Assembly (NCBI GenBank): GCA_034927285.1
Contig: JAYFQF010000003.1
Location: 1-54,544 of the forward strand
Length of the DNA stretch: 54,544 nucleotides
Direction: 5' to 3'
Source: JAYFQF01 sp034927285
Lineage (GTDB): Bacteria > Bacillota > Peptococcia > DRI-13 > UBA5745
A program made the position numbers and the translations under genes. This document shows positions 17,659 through 25,977 of this stretch, one piece after another (position 1 is the first letter of the stretch; each line of letters begins with the position of its first letter). The notes beneath the pieces are model-generated. The model did no database searches, was not told where the DNA came from, and was given only the letters and a program-made list of their open reading frames with translations.

Positions 17659-17782
17659 GATCCTATGCAGGAAAGTGATGGGAAAGGAAGAAATAAACAA
17701 GAAAATAAGATCAGAATAGTATTATGGCATATTTCATATTGAAAGCGGCAGATGGAACTTCAGTGGTGGGGAGGCCGAAAAG

Positions 17783-18394
17783 ATGATCTCAATGGAAAGC
17801 ATGACGGCGGCGGGGAAAAGCGATTTACAGGAAGCGGCCAAAGACCTCGGTAAAGAGGAGCTTCTTCAGCTTGTAGAATGGCTGTCTTTAAAAGAAGACA
17901 ATATCAGATATCGGGCGTTCCTGCTCCTGCAGTACCGGTCGTCGCTGTCTGACGATGTTTATCCGTATTGGAATACTTTCCGGGATAAGCTGAAAAATGA
18001 TAACTCCTATCAAAGAAGTATCGGGCTTATGCTTATTGCCGAAAATGCCAAATGGGATGCTGAAAACCGTATGGAAGATACCATTGACGAATACCTGGAC
18101 CTCTTGCGCGATGAGAAGCCCGTCACGGTACGCCAGTGCATTCAGTCCCTGACCAAGGTGGCGCCATATAAACCCGGTTTGAACAGAAAAATAGCCGAAA
18201 GCCTGATTTCATTTGACCTTATGGCCGTTAAAGAGACTATGCGCAAATCTATCCTGCTGGATATATTGAATTTGCTGCTGACGATCAGAAATCAGCAAAA
18301 TACAAATGAAATAGAGAGCTTTATCCTGACTGCATTGTCGGGGGGGATCTTAGATAAAAAATCAAAGCGGCAGATCGAGGCGGCTATGCTGTAA
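17783..18394 (+). CDS. Helical-repeat (HEAT-like) protein of unknown function
   Basis: The 203-residue soluble protein is almost all predicted helix, with repeated pairs of amphipathic helices (for example SLKEDNIRYRAFLLLQY and DEKPVTVRQCIQSLTKVAP) as in HEAT/ARM repeat scaffolds. It has no catalytic motif, signal peptide or membrane segment. GGGGAGG lies eight bases upstream of the ATG. Similar small proteins in Firmicutes are uncharacterised. It stands alone between the amidase terminator and two gene remnants. Confidence 0.65.
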   Translation: MISMESMTAAGKSDLQEAAKDLGKEELLQLVEWLSLKEDNIRYRAFLLLQYRSSLSDDVYPYWNTFRDKLKNDNSYQRSIGLMLIAENAKWDAENRMEDTIDEYLDLLRDEKPVTVRQCIQSLTKVAPYKPGLNRKIAESLISFDLMAVKETMRKSILLDILNLLLTIRNQQNTNEIESFILTALSGGILDKKSKRQIEAAML

Positions 18395-18411
18395 ACCGGA
18401 ATCGTCGTTTA

Positions 18412-18450
18412 AAAAGAGCAGCCGGCGTCCAAAAGGCGCCGGCTGCTCTT
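18412..18450 (-). terminator. Hairpin between convergent units
   Basis: AAGAGCAGCCGGCG and CGCCGGCTGCTCTT form a 14-bp stem around a short loop. The A-run on the left reads as a T-run on the minus strand, so it best suits termination of the minus-strand remnant at 18538, but it also lies 17 bases past the plus-strand gene. Confidence 0.65.
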
Positions 18451-18537
18451 ATGGTCTTTACTTGCCTGGCCCAAGGGGGCGCATTTTGATCAATCATAAT
18501 TGCTGTTGCGAAAAATATTATATCTTTTGAGGTAATG

Positions 18538-18906
18538 CTAGGCCAGTAAAATTACATCCTCGGTTCTGCTTCTTAACGGGGGCAGATGGATTGTGTTCAG
18601 TTCAAGAGCAAAATACAGATCCTTAATGAAATCCCCTTTATTCACCAGTTTTTTCAGATCGCAGGTCGTCGAACAGATGATCTTGCAATTCATATAATTT
18701 GCGTTGCGCAGCAGGGACAATAGCTTCTCCTGATTGTAATGGCTTAAAGCCCCCACTTCGTCAAAGAAAATCGTGTTTCCTTTCACCGCATCCTCATAGA
18801 TATGGCAATGGATTTCACTGGCGTCGGCAGATGCCGCCGGGCCAAAAGGTCTGCATAATATTTCGGCAAAGTCATTATTCCCCGATGATCGGGGATAAGT
18901 GCGGGA
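18538..18906 (-). pseudogene. Remnant of a sigma-54-dependent regulator (AAA+ domain)
   Basis: The minus-strand open stretch from 18906 to 18538 encodes part of a sigma-54 activator ATPase: a Walker B region NTIFFDEVGALS, a helix like QEKLLSLLRNA and LPPLRSRTEDVILLA, which matches the 'LPPLRER.EDI' block of these regulators. The Walker A and GAFTGA loop regions, and the C-terminal DNA-binding helix-turn-helix, are absent. Coding similarity ends at the palindrome 18880-18894, where similarity to an unrelated gene on the other strand begins. This is a degraded fragment. It may once have regulated the neighbouring amidohydrolase. Confidence 0.7.
18880..18894. repeat. Perfect palindrome at the junction of two gene remnants
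   Basis: CCCCGATGATCGGGG is a perfect 7-bp inverted repeat with a one-base centre. It lies exactly where the sigma-54 regulator remnant stops and the amidohydrolase remnant starts, so it probably marks the deletion or recombination point. Confidence 0.6.
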
Positions 18907-19370
18907 TCATGGCCGTTTGCAGCTGCTTAAGCGATGCCAATGTGGAACAGGCCTTGATCCATCCCTTGGCGATGCTGTGCTCCGACGGCAAGATTTTATG
19001 CAATACGGGCGATCTGTCGGCTGGAAAGCCGCATCCGAGAAATTACGGCGCCTTTCCCAGATTTATCTGCCGTTATGTGCGGGAAAAGGGAAGCTTGAGT
19101 CTTGAGGATGCCGTCAGGAGAATGACCTCATATCCCGCGCAGAAGATAGGGCTTCATCACCGGGGAATATTAAAGTGCAGGATGAAAGCCGATATTTTGA
19201 TCTTTGACGCGGAAAAAATCAAAGATAACGCTACTTTCGATAATCCGCATCAGTATGCTTCCGGAATCGGGACGATGATCATCAATGGAGTCGTCACGGT
19301 ATACCGGGGACGGCACACCGGGGCCAGAGCCGGCAGCGTTTTGAATTGCCGGGATGGCTGCCTTGAATAA
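18885..19370 (+). pseudogene. C-terminal remnant of an N-acyl-D-amino-acid deacylase
   Basis: The ~161-codon stretch matches the C-terminal third of D-aminoacylase/N-acyl-D-glutamate deacylase amidohydrolases: HPLAMLCSDGKILC (metal Asp), GKPHPRNYGAFPRFICRYV, LSLEDAVRRMTSYPAQKIGL, and the final beta-strands MKADILIFDAEKIKDNATF and NPHQYASGIGTMIINGVVTV. Full-length enzymes have ~480-530 residues, so the first two thirds, with the metal-binding HxH, are missing. There is no ribosome binding site at the break. The frame is otherwise intact to its stop, so the loss looks recent. Confidence 0.8.
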
Positions 19371-19520
19371 TCACCATAAGCGTAGAATTACCGGGCCGGA
19401 CCAAAAGCAAACGGGGAAACCGGCGCCCCTTCTCCTGGAGCCGCCTGCAGGTATATAATAGGTATAGGCAAAGGAGGTTCCAGCCATCATAAGGAAGAAA
19501 GAGGAAAGGGGTGGGGGGAT

Positions 19521-20891
19521 ATGACGGAAACGCCCGGCGAATTGATCTTAATCAGGCATGGGAGAGCCACACCACGGCAGGGGACTGAGCTTGATGCCCA
19601 GAGAGAGCTGACGAAAAGGGGAAGAGAAGAGCTGGAAAAAATCCTGCCGGAATTGAGCGCCCATTTAAATTCAGCGTCGCAGTTCCAGCTTGGCACCAGT
19701 CCGCTGCCCCGGGCATTTCAGACCGCCGAAATCATCGGCCGGTATCTGGGGACAGATAAGATCGAGCAATTTGACTGGATCGCCCAAGGCGAGTATACGG
19801 GTCTGCAGGAGAGACTCAAGAATTTGAAGCCTTCGTCTTCTTTGGTTATCGTAGGCCATGAGCCTCACCTCGGCAGATGGAGCCGGCAGTTCAGCGGATT
19901 TACCGTTCCCTTCAAAAAAGCAATGGCGGTGGGCTTTCGTGTCACCTCCCTTGAGCCTTTACGGGCCTGGCCGGCCTGGATGATAACTCCTGAAACCGCC
20001 GGCCTGCGGGACATGGATATCGAAGGCGGGCAGCCGGTGCTCTGCGCCTTTCAGAAGATCCTGCGGTTTAAGCTTCGGGGCATCTTTCAAATGCTGCAGA
20101 AATTCCTTGATCATCCGGAGGACCCGGAGACGGCCCACCAATTGCGCGTGAGCATCAGGGCCTTCCGGTCCCTTCTGTCCTTCATCAGGCCAAAGCTTGA
20201 CCAGATGCAATATCAACATGTGCAGCTTCAAACCAAAAAGCTCTCCCAGAGGCTGGGACGCCTCCGGGAAATCGACATTTTAAAATGGGAGTGGCTGAAG
20301 CTCCGGAAGACATATCCGGAGTTGACCCGGAAAAAAAGCGCATTGCTGGCGGTACTGGAGACGGAGCGTCAAAGGGAACAGGCGGAGATCTGCGGCGGCG
20401 CCGAAATGATGCTTTCCGCCGTCTTCGATATCTGGAACTGGCTTAACGGCGACTTGGCAGCGGAGGCTGAGGAAGCAAAAGGGCAGAAACAAAAGCAGGG
20501 TCAGACCTTTGAGGACTTCTCCAGAAAACGGATCGGCAGCGGGATAAAAAAGACCGCCGCTTATTTAAAGACGGCGGATTACACTGACTTCAGCAACATT
20601 CATGGGCTGAGGATCCAATTTAAAAAGCTGCGTTACGTGCTGAAAGAGCTGGATCCCCTCCTGCATCTGAAAAGCAAAGGCTCCATAAAATCTTTTGAGG
20701 CGCTGCAGGACCTGTTCGGCAGTTATTGTGACGCTGAAAGAAATCTAGCGCTTCTTAATGAATTAAACGGCAGATACGCCGACCCGGCCTTCTGCTTTGA
20801 AAGCGGAATTCTCTGGGGACATCAGACCTTCACCGCCGGGGAAAAGCTGGAAAAAATCAAAAATTTTGATGGCCGTATCCTCCCGGCTTAA
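19521..20891 (+). CDS. SixA-type histidine phosphatase fused to a CHAD domain
   Basis: Residues 1-160 form a histidine phosphatase of the SixA branch: LILIRHGRATP holds the catalytic His, SPLPRAFQTAE the second Arg, and VIVGHEPHLGR the second His. Residues ~185-450 form a CHAD domain, an all-helical domain with conserved His and basic residues (TAHQLRVSIRAFRSLLSFI, LREIDILK, HGLRIQFKKLRYVL). CHAD domains bind inorganic polyphosphate and often accompany polyphosphate or phosphatase enzymes. The fusion suggests a phosphatase targeted to polyphosphate or acting on a phosphohistidine target. The start is ATG 19521 after GGGGTGGGGGG. It is a single-gene unit facing the zinc operon. Confidence 0.88.
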   Translation: MTETPGELILIRHGRATPRQGTELDAQRELTKRGREELEKILPELSAHLNSASQFQLGTSPLPRAFQTAEIIGRYLGTDKIEQFDWIAQGEYTGLQERLKNLKPSSSLVIVGHEPHLGRWSRQFSGFTVPFKKAMAVGFRVTSLEPLRAWPAWMITPETAGLRDMDIEGGQPVLCAFQKILRFKLRGIFQMLQKFLDHPEDPETAHQLRVSIRAFRSLLSFIRPKLDQMQYQHVQLQTKKLSQRLGRLREIDILKWEWLKLRKTYPELTRKKSALLAVLETERQREQAEICGGAEMMLSAVFDIWNWLNGDLAAEAEEAKGQKQKQGQTFEDFSRKRIGSGIKKTAAYLKTADYTDFSNIHGLRIQFKKLRYVLKELDPLLHLKSKGSIKSFEALQDLFGSYCDAERNLALLNELNGRYADPAFCFESGILWGHQTFTAGEKLEKIKNFDGRILPA

Positions 20892-20945
20892 GCTGCCCTG
20901 GAAAAATATTCCGGGCGATCCCCGCCGTCGGACTTAAAATCGGAC

Positions 20946-21980
20946 TTAAAAGGGGTAGACATAGCCTTCCGCCGGCTTGGCAGCCGTGATTTTTGTCACG
21001 TTGATTTGCGGGTCGTCATAGCTTGCGCCGTCAAATTCATATCGGCCGATATAAAGAGTTCCTTCCACCGTCACCCAGGAGTCTTTTTCCAGTCCGGCAG
21101 CTTTGTCATATTTACACAGAAGACCCACAGGCGTTAAATCCGCCACACAGCAGTACATCATCAGCCGGGCGGGCACGAATTCGTCTTCTTCTAGTATTTC
21201 GGGATCTTTGAAGACGAATCCCGTAATGGTCACAGTGTACCCCTCATATTCAGCCATATTGTCGTAGAACTCGGAAATCCATATCCCGAAATCCTCATCG
21301 GATACGGTGATTCTTCTGTTTGCTGTGTCCAGGCCCGGCAGTCCGGCAGAAGCTTCCTTATCCGGGATACCGTTTTGCGGGTCGGGCTGGAGAAGATCGA
21401 GGGCGTCCGCCGGAGCCGTATCTTCCGCCGGCAGACTGCCGCCGTCGGAAGGGGAAGATTCAGGACCGCTTTGAACTGGCGGAATATCCGGCGGCGTCTC
21501 GGGACTGCTTTGAGCAAGAGGGATATCCGGCGAAGCCGCAGGTTCGGGACTGTTTTGGGCAAGGGGGATGCCCGGCTGTGCGGCTGAACCGGAATCGGCT
21601 GCCGGCGTTTGCTTTTGAGACAGACCAAATAAGTTCTTCTCGGTCTGGCCGGCAAAAATATTTCCGCCCGCGTAATTTCCTGAGAAATTGGAAGTGCCCA
21701 GTGGAGAATGGGGAAGCAATAACAGTAAGACCGGGATCGTCAGCACAAAACAGTGGGCGCAGCGGACTTTATGCCGGGGGCGGAACAGGCCGCCCAGCCC
21801 CGCCGAGGCCCAGATTGCCATAACGATTGCCGTAAAGTAAAGATAGGGCTTTATTCTGGGTGTAACATACGAAAGATATTTTCCGCTGCTCACCAAATAA
21901 AGCATCGTTACGGCAAAAACGCTATAGCACAGACATTCGATGAAGCTCTGAGGATTGAATTTTCTTGCTTGCCCCTGCAT
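20946..21980 (-). CDS. TIGR03943 (YcgQ)-type membrane protein, partner of the permease
   Basis: The 344-residue product has an N-terminal pair or trio of membrane segments (residues ~15-100), a Pro/Ser/Gln-rich linker with three near-repeats of IPLAQSSPE (~125-170), and a C-terminal domain (~235-344) with the family's features: VTITGFVFKDPE, RLMMYCCVADLTPVGLLC and WVTVEGTL. TIGR03943 proteins are encoded beside DUF318 permeases and are thought to act with them. I start it at ATG 21980, three bases before the stop of the permease gene, with AGGGGG upstream. It is the last gene of the zinc operon. Confidence 0.85.
   Translation of the reverse strand: MQGQARKFNPQSFIECLCYSVFAVTMLYLVSSGKYLSYVTPRIKPYLYFTAIVMAIWASAGLGGLFRPRHKVRCAHCFVLTIPVLLLLLPHSPLGTSNFSGNYAGGNIFAGQTEKNLFGLSQKQTPAADSGSAAQPGIPLAQNSPEPAASPDIPLAQSSPETPPDIPPVQSGPESSPSDGGSLPAEDTAPADALDLLQPDPQNGIPDKEASAGLPGLDTANRRITVSDEDFGIWISEFYDNMAEYEGYTVTITGFVFKDPEILEEDEFVPARLMMYCCVADLTPVGLLCKYDKAAGLEKDSWVTVEGTLYIGRYEFDGASYDDPQINVTKITAAKPAEGYVYPF
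21462..21583. repeat. Coding tandem repeat in the TIGR03943 gene
   Basis: Three imperfect copies of a ~36-45-base unit encode the linker pattern (D/G)IPLAQxSPE, the third copy reading DIPPVQSGPE. The copies differ by base substitutions and by small indels of whole codons, as expected from slippage under selection for frame. Confidence 0.6.
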
Positions 21981-21982
21981 AT

Positions 21983-23572
21983 TTACATTCCCCCTAACCC
22001 GGAAAGAAAAAAGACGACGGCAAAGCAAACGAAAAACGCCGTCGCCAATAATCTGCCGATAAAACGTGTTGAAAAGCCCGAAGAGAGCATCAACACGTTT
22101 TTTATATCCATCATTGGGCCAAAGATCAGGAAGCCCATGACCGCCCCCATGGGAAACCGGCTGGCAAAGCTGCGCGCTACAATGGCGTCGGAGGAGGAAC
22201 ATAAGGAGAGGACAAAGGCCATGATCATCATGATCACGGTGGACACCGCCAGCCCCGCGCCGTTTTGCGCGGCGGTGAAAATGCCGGTCCCCATAACCTG
22301 AAAAATCGACGCAATGAAGGTGCCGATCACCAGATATTTTCCGGCGCTGAAGAATTCCGCCTGGGAATGACGGATAAATAAGCCCAGTTTTCCGGAGAAG
22401 GTGGTGATGGACTCGGCGTCCTCATAAAAGCCGCAGCTGCACATCAGCCTATCCAGCGTACCGCCGGACAATATCCGGCCCTTGGGAGGCCAAAACGCAA
22501 AGATCAGCCCAATGGCCACGGCGGCAATGATCCCAAAGCAAATCCGTCCCACTACCACCGTTAAGTTACCGCTGAAAGCATAATAAGTCGATAAAATCAC
22601 TACCGGATTAATCACCGGCGTCACCGTCATAAAGGTAATGGCCGCAGGGAGGGGCAGCCCTTTCTTTACCAGGCTCCTGAAAACCGGAATGGTGGCGCAG
22701 TCGCAGACCGGCAGGCAAAAACCTCCCAGGATCGCGAATAATGTGCCAAGAGCCAGGGATTTGGGAAATTTGCGTTCAATCCATTCCTTCGGCACAAAGA
22801 CCTGGATCGCTGAGGAAAGCAGTACGCCGATCAGCAGGAAGGGCACAGCCTGCAGGATGATTCCCAGAAAAACGTTGATAACCGCATTCACCGGGAGATC
22901 AAACAATTCCAAAAACGGCTTTGCCACAAGGTGCAGGGCCACCAGCAGGACGGTGATAATAAAGAAAACATTAGCCGGGTTTTCTTTCCTGCCAAAGAGC
23001 TGTTTATCTAAATCATTATACCAGTTCTTTTCCTCCGCTTTATATACGGCAATGCCCGGGTTTATCCCCTTAAGCAGGCGCCGGACCCTTTTGTAAGCAA
23101 TTGGTGAACGGACATTTCGCAGCACGGCGAAATCGCTGTCGGCGATCTGCTGGGGCAAAGCGGCTCCCGTTCTGCCCAGCAGGTTTTCTATATTTGCCGC
23201 GTCCGCCACGTGGATCACTTTTTGAATTTTGCACAAGCCGCGAAGGGAGGGGGCCAAAAGCAGAGCATGCAGCTGGGAAAAGGCAGCGACGCCGTTCCAC
23301 TCGATCCAGATTTCATCAAGCTCCAGCCGGTGGCTTTGGATATAGCCGCAGATCTGCCCGGCGATTTGCTCCGGGTGCTGTTCAAGGATTTTTTTAGGGA
23401 AGGCCAGAGTCTTGCAATGACGATACCGGCTTTGAAATTCCTCCTGGCCGGTTTCAAACTGCACCAGAAGTATACCGACGTCCCGCCAGTCCCGCCTGTT
23501 CAGCAGATTATTCAAAAACGTCGTTTTTCCGGAATCCAGAAAACCGGTTACCACATAAATCGGGATCGCCAT
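21983..23572 (-). CDS. CobW-type GTPase domain fused to a DUF318 permease
   Basis: Residues 1-190 form a COG0523/CobW-type P-loop GTPase: YVVTGFLDSGKTTFLNNLL is Walker A, but the metal-binding CxCC motif is absent. Residues ~205-529 form a YcgR/DUF318 permease with about eight membrane helices and the conserved blocks GGFCLPVCDCATIPVFRSL, TFMTVTPVINPVVILSTYY and LCSSSDAIVARSF. These permeases are found in metal- and redox-related operons. The Cys-rich loop and the operon imply zinc, perhaps release from or transfer to a chaperone. Nucleotide binding on the same chain suggests a gated or energised carrier. The start lies four bases after the preceding gene's stop. Confidence 0.85.
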   Translation of the reverse strand: MAIPIYVVTGFLDSGKTTFLNNLLNRRDWRDVGILLVQFETGQEEFQSRYRHCKTLAFPKKILEQHPEQIAGQICGYIQSHRLELDEIWIEWNGVAAFSQLHALLLAPSLRGLCKIQKVIHVADAANIENLLGRTGAALPQQIADSDFAVLRNVRSPIAYKRVRRLLKGINPGIAVYKAEEKNWYNDLDKQLFGRKENPANVFFIITVLLVALHLVAKPFLELFDLPVNAVINVFLGIILQAVPFLLIGVLLSSAIQVFVPKEWIERKFPKSLALGTLFAILGGFCLPVCDCATIPVFRSLVKKGLPLPAAITFMTVTPVINPVVILSTYYAFSGNLTVVVGRICFGIIAAVAIGLIFAFWPPKGRILSGGTLDRLMCSCGFYEDAESITTFSGKLGLFIRHSQAEFFSAGKYLVIGTFIASIFQVMGTGIFTAAQNGAGLAVSTVIMMIMAFVLSLCSSSDAIVARSFASRFPMGAVMGFLIFGPMMDIKNVLMLSSGFSTRFIGRLLATAFFVCFAVVFFLSGLGGM

Positions 23573-23576
23573 TTTA

Positions 23577-24569
23577 TCACTCTCCGCTGAAGAGGCTGAC
23601 CAGCTCCCGCCGGTTCAGATTCCGTCCGATGATGCAAAGCATATCGCCCCCCGAAGCGCATTGGGAAATCCGGAGGTCTCCGGGAAGGTATTGGAGGTTC
23701 AGGTATCCCTTTGGGCCACGCAGGATACCTTTAGCCCGGAGAATCGTTCCCTGGGCGTCCTGTTCCATCCTGGAAAACCGGGCCTTCAGGTCCCCTGCGG
23801 TGAATACGCGGGCTGTCCGGATCGTGACGGTATCAAAAATATCTTCGGCCGAATGGCCGCCGCAGCAACCGCCCGGGTGATCATGACCGGCAGCCCCGTG
23901 GCTGTGCTCTCCCTGGCTCGGCAGGCCGCGTCCGCAGCCGCATTCCCGGGCCTGACGGCGCTCTTCCTGAAGGGGGCCCTGTCCCTGGGGATGCAGGATT
24001 TCCTCGGCCCGGATCTGATCCCAGGGTTTTGAGAGGATGACGGAAGACCCGTTCAGGCCTCTGATCAGGGAATGGGCTTCGCTTACTTTTTGGGGAGAAT
24101 CCGCGGCGCCGCTGAGCAGAATGACGTCGGCGTTTTGAATCTGATCTTCAAAAAACTCGCCGAAATTATCGAGATACATTTTACAGCGTTTTACATCCGC
24201 CGCCGTTATTCTGGCCTTTACCTTTGCCAGTTGCAGGATGCGGGGGTCGGAACAGGCTTTCACAATATCCGACAGCTTGCCTACCCCGGAGGGCTCAATC
24301 AAAATGACATCCGGAGCAAACCGGGTCAGGAGGTCCTTAAGGGCTTTCACAAAATCTCCGGAGAGGCTGCAGCAGATGCAGCCGGAATTGATCTCTTTTA
24401 CTTCGACGCCGCCGGATTTCAACAGAGCCGCGTCGACGCTTATCTCGCCGAAATCATTTTCAATCAGGGCCACCTTTTCTTTTTGAAAGGCCTCTTTAAG
24501 CAGCTTTTGGATCAGCGTGGTTTTTCCCGCTCCCAAAAAACCCGAGACGATATAGATTTCAGCAGGCAT
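23577..24569 (-). CDS. COG0523-family zinc metallochaperone GTPase
   Basis: The 330-residue P-loop GTPase has YIVSGFLGAGKTTLIQKLL (Walker A), LIENDFGEISVD (switch I) and the CxCC zinc-binding motif GCICCS near residue 65. A His/Gly/Cys-rich insertion (HSHGAAGHDHPGGCCGGH, ~225-245) separates the GTPase from the CobW C-terminal domain. COG0523 proteins under Zur control supply zinc to client enzymes during zinc starvation. AAGGAGAAGCAAT precedes ATG 24569. The gene sits between zur and the GTPase-permease fusion. Confidence 0.92.
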   Translation of the reverse strand: MPAEIYIVSGFLGAGKTTLIQKLLKEAFQKEKVALIENDFGEISVDAALLKSGGVEVKEINSGCICCSLSGDFVKALKDLLTRFAPDVILIEPSGVGKLSDIVKACSDPRILQLAKVKARITAADVKRCKMYLDNFGEFFEDQIQNADVILLSGAADSPQKVSEAHSLIRGLNGSSVILSKPWDQIRAEEILHPQGQGPLQEERRQARECGCGRGLPSQGEHSHGAAGHDHPGGCCGGHSAEDIFDTVTIRTARVFTAGDLKARFSRMEQDAQGTILRAKGILRGPKGYLNLQYLPGDLRISQCASGGDMLCIIGRNLNRRELVSLFSGE

Positions 24570-24637
24570 ATTGCTTCTCCTTTAAGGCTTGGATTCAGGG
24601 CTCTGATAATAAAGATATTACCGTAAGGCGCTGGTTA

Positions 24638-25051
24638 TCACTTCTGGTAGCAATTCTTACAGTAGCCGTATATTTCCAGGTTATGGCCCAGCACGTGAAA
24701 ATCGTTGTCCTTGATTTTGGGAATAAATTTCTCCATCGGGCAATTATCCATGGGGATAATTTTATGACATCCCAAACACACGGCGTAATGCTTGTGCTGA
24801 AAACGGTTGAGCTCGTAGAGGGCTATCTCATTGTTCATCAGGGTAACCTTCACCGCCATGCCTTTTTGGACGAAAAGCTCCAATATCCGGTATACGGTGG
24901 AGAGCCAGGCGGATTCACCGTTCTTTTCGATCCGGGAGCAGATTTCCATGGCGCTCAGAGGCTTTTCCGCCTTTTCCAGGACGGAAAGTACGCTCTCCCG
25001 GGGCTTTGTCCTTTTCAGGCCGGAAGGCCAGCCGTCATCTGCCTTTTTCAT
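24638..25051 (-). CDS. zur: Fur-family zinc uptake regulator (Zur-like)
   Basis: The ~137-residue protein has the Fur layout: an N-terminal winged helix (RESVLSVLEKAEKPLSAMEI, STVYRILELFVQKGMAV) and a C-terminal dimerisation domain with HKHYAVCLGCHKIIPM and CKNCYQK, the two CxxC pairs that bind structural zinc. Its place inside a znuABC/COG0523 operon makes Zur the best assignment over Fur, PerR or Mur. I choose ATG 25051 because AGAGGTG lies six bases upstream; a GTG at 25060 is an alternative. With zinc bound it should repress the operon's promoter, giving autoregulation. Confidence 0.85.
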   Translation of the reverse strand: MKKADDGWPSGLKRTKPRESVLSVLEKAEKPLSAMEICSRIEKNGESAWLSTVYRILELFVQKGMAVKVTLMNNEIALYELNRFQHKHYAVCLGCHKIIPMDNCPMEKFIPKIKDNDFHVLGHNLEIYGYCKNCYQK

Positions 25052-25146
25052 CCTGTTCACCTCTTTCCTTCATCCGGGCTTGTTTTATTTATCAGGCCCG
25101 GTTTTATTTTTCCGGGGCCAATATTCCTCCCCAGGCTATTGCCGCA

Positions 25147-25977
25147 CTACCGGAGCTTCTCTCCGGCGGAGACACGCCGGGCCGGCAATTTTTTCAGCAG
25201 CAGAATCACCACAAGGCACAGTACGCCGATCAGCACGATGGTGCCTCCCGGTTTCAGTCTCAGATAATAGGAGACAAACAGCCCGGTTACGGTAAAAAAG
25301 ACGGCAAAGCAGACCGAGTAGATCACCGTCTGCTTATAGCTTTTTCCAAACTGCATAGCGCAGGCTACCGGAACGACCATCATCGAGGAAACGATCAGGG
25401 CGCCTACGGTTCGGGCGGCAACCGATACCGTTACGGCAGTCAATATGGTGAAGATGAAGTTGATGGACCTCACCGGGATGCCTGCCAGCCGCGCGGCCCG
25501 CTCATCCAGGGCGATGTAGAACAGTTCCTTGTATAAAAAGACGAAGGCCAGCATCACGGCGCAGCTGATGCAGACCACCAGCAGCATCTCAAAATCGCTG
25601 ATGGCCACAATACTGCCGAACAAAAAGCTGTTGAAGTTGGCCGCGTTTTTTACAAAGCCGGACAACACGCCCGCCAGACCCACGCCTGCGGACATCATGA
25701 TGGCGATGGACATCTCGGAGAATTTGGGGATCTTTTTGCGGATGGCTTCAATGACCAGGGCGGCGGCGATACAGGCGGCCACGGCCCCCAGGATAGGGTT
25801 GATCCCCATAATCAGTCCTGCCGCCACGCCCGCCAAGGAGGTATGGGACAGGGCGTCGCCGATCATCGAAAGGCGCTTCAGCACCACAATGATTCCGATG
25901 CAGGGGATGATGACCGCCAAAAGAATCCCAACCAGGAAAGCCCGCCGCATAAAATCATATTCCAGGATCGCCATCAT
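25147..25977 (-). CDS. znuB: Zinc/manganese ABC transporter permease (ZnuB type)
   Basis: The ~276-residue protein has the ABC-3 family pattern with seven to eight membrane helices: MRRAFLVGILLAVIIPCIGI, RLSMIGDALSHTSLAGVAAG, and VSSMMVVPVACAMQF. It forms the membrane channel for the ZnuA-delivered metal. I start it at ATG 25977, where AGGAGGCGACAGCC lies directly upstream. It overlaps the end of the ATPase gene by 23 bases, so translation is probably coupled. Confidence 0.92.
   Translation of the reverse strand: MMAILEYDFMRRAFLVGILLAVIIPCIGIIVVLKRLSMIGDALSHTSLAGVAAGLIMGINPILGAVAACIAAALVIEAIRKKIPKFSEMSIAIMMSAGVGLAGVLSGFVKNAANFNSFLFGSIVAISDFEMLLVVCISCAVMLAFVFLYKELFYIALDERAARLAGIPVRSINFIFTILTAVTVSVAARTVGALIVSSMMVVPVACAMQFGKSYKQTVIYSVCFAVFFTVTGLFVSYYLRLKPGGTIVLIGVLCLVVILLLKKLPARRVSAGEKLR

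Noticed and set aside
18880..18894. Insertion sequence at the remnant junction
   Set aside because: No transposase fragment, no terminal inverted repeats beyond the 15-base palindrome and no target duplication seen.
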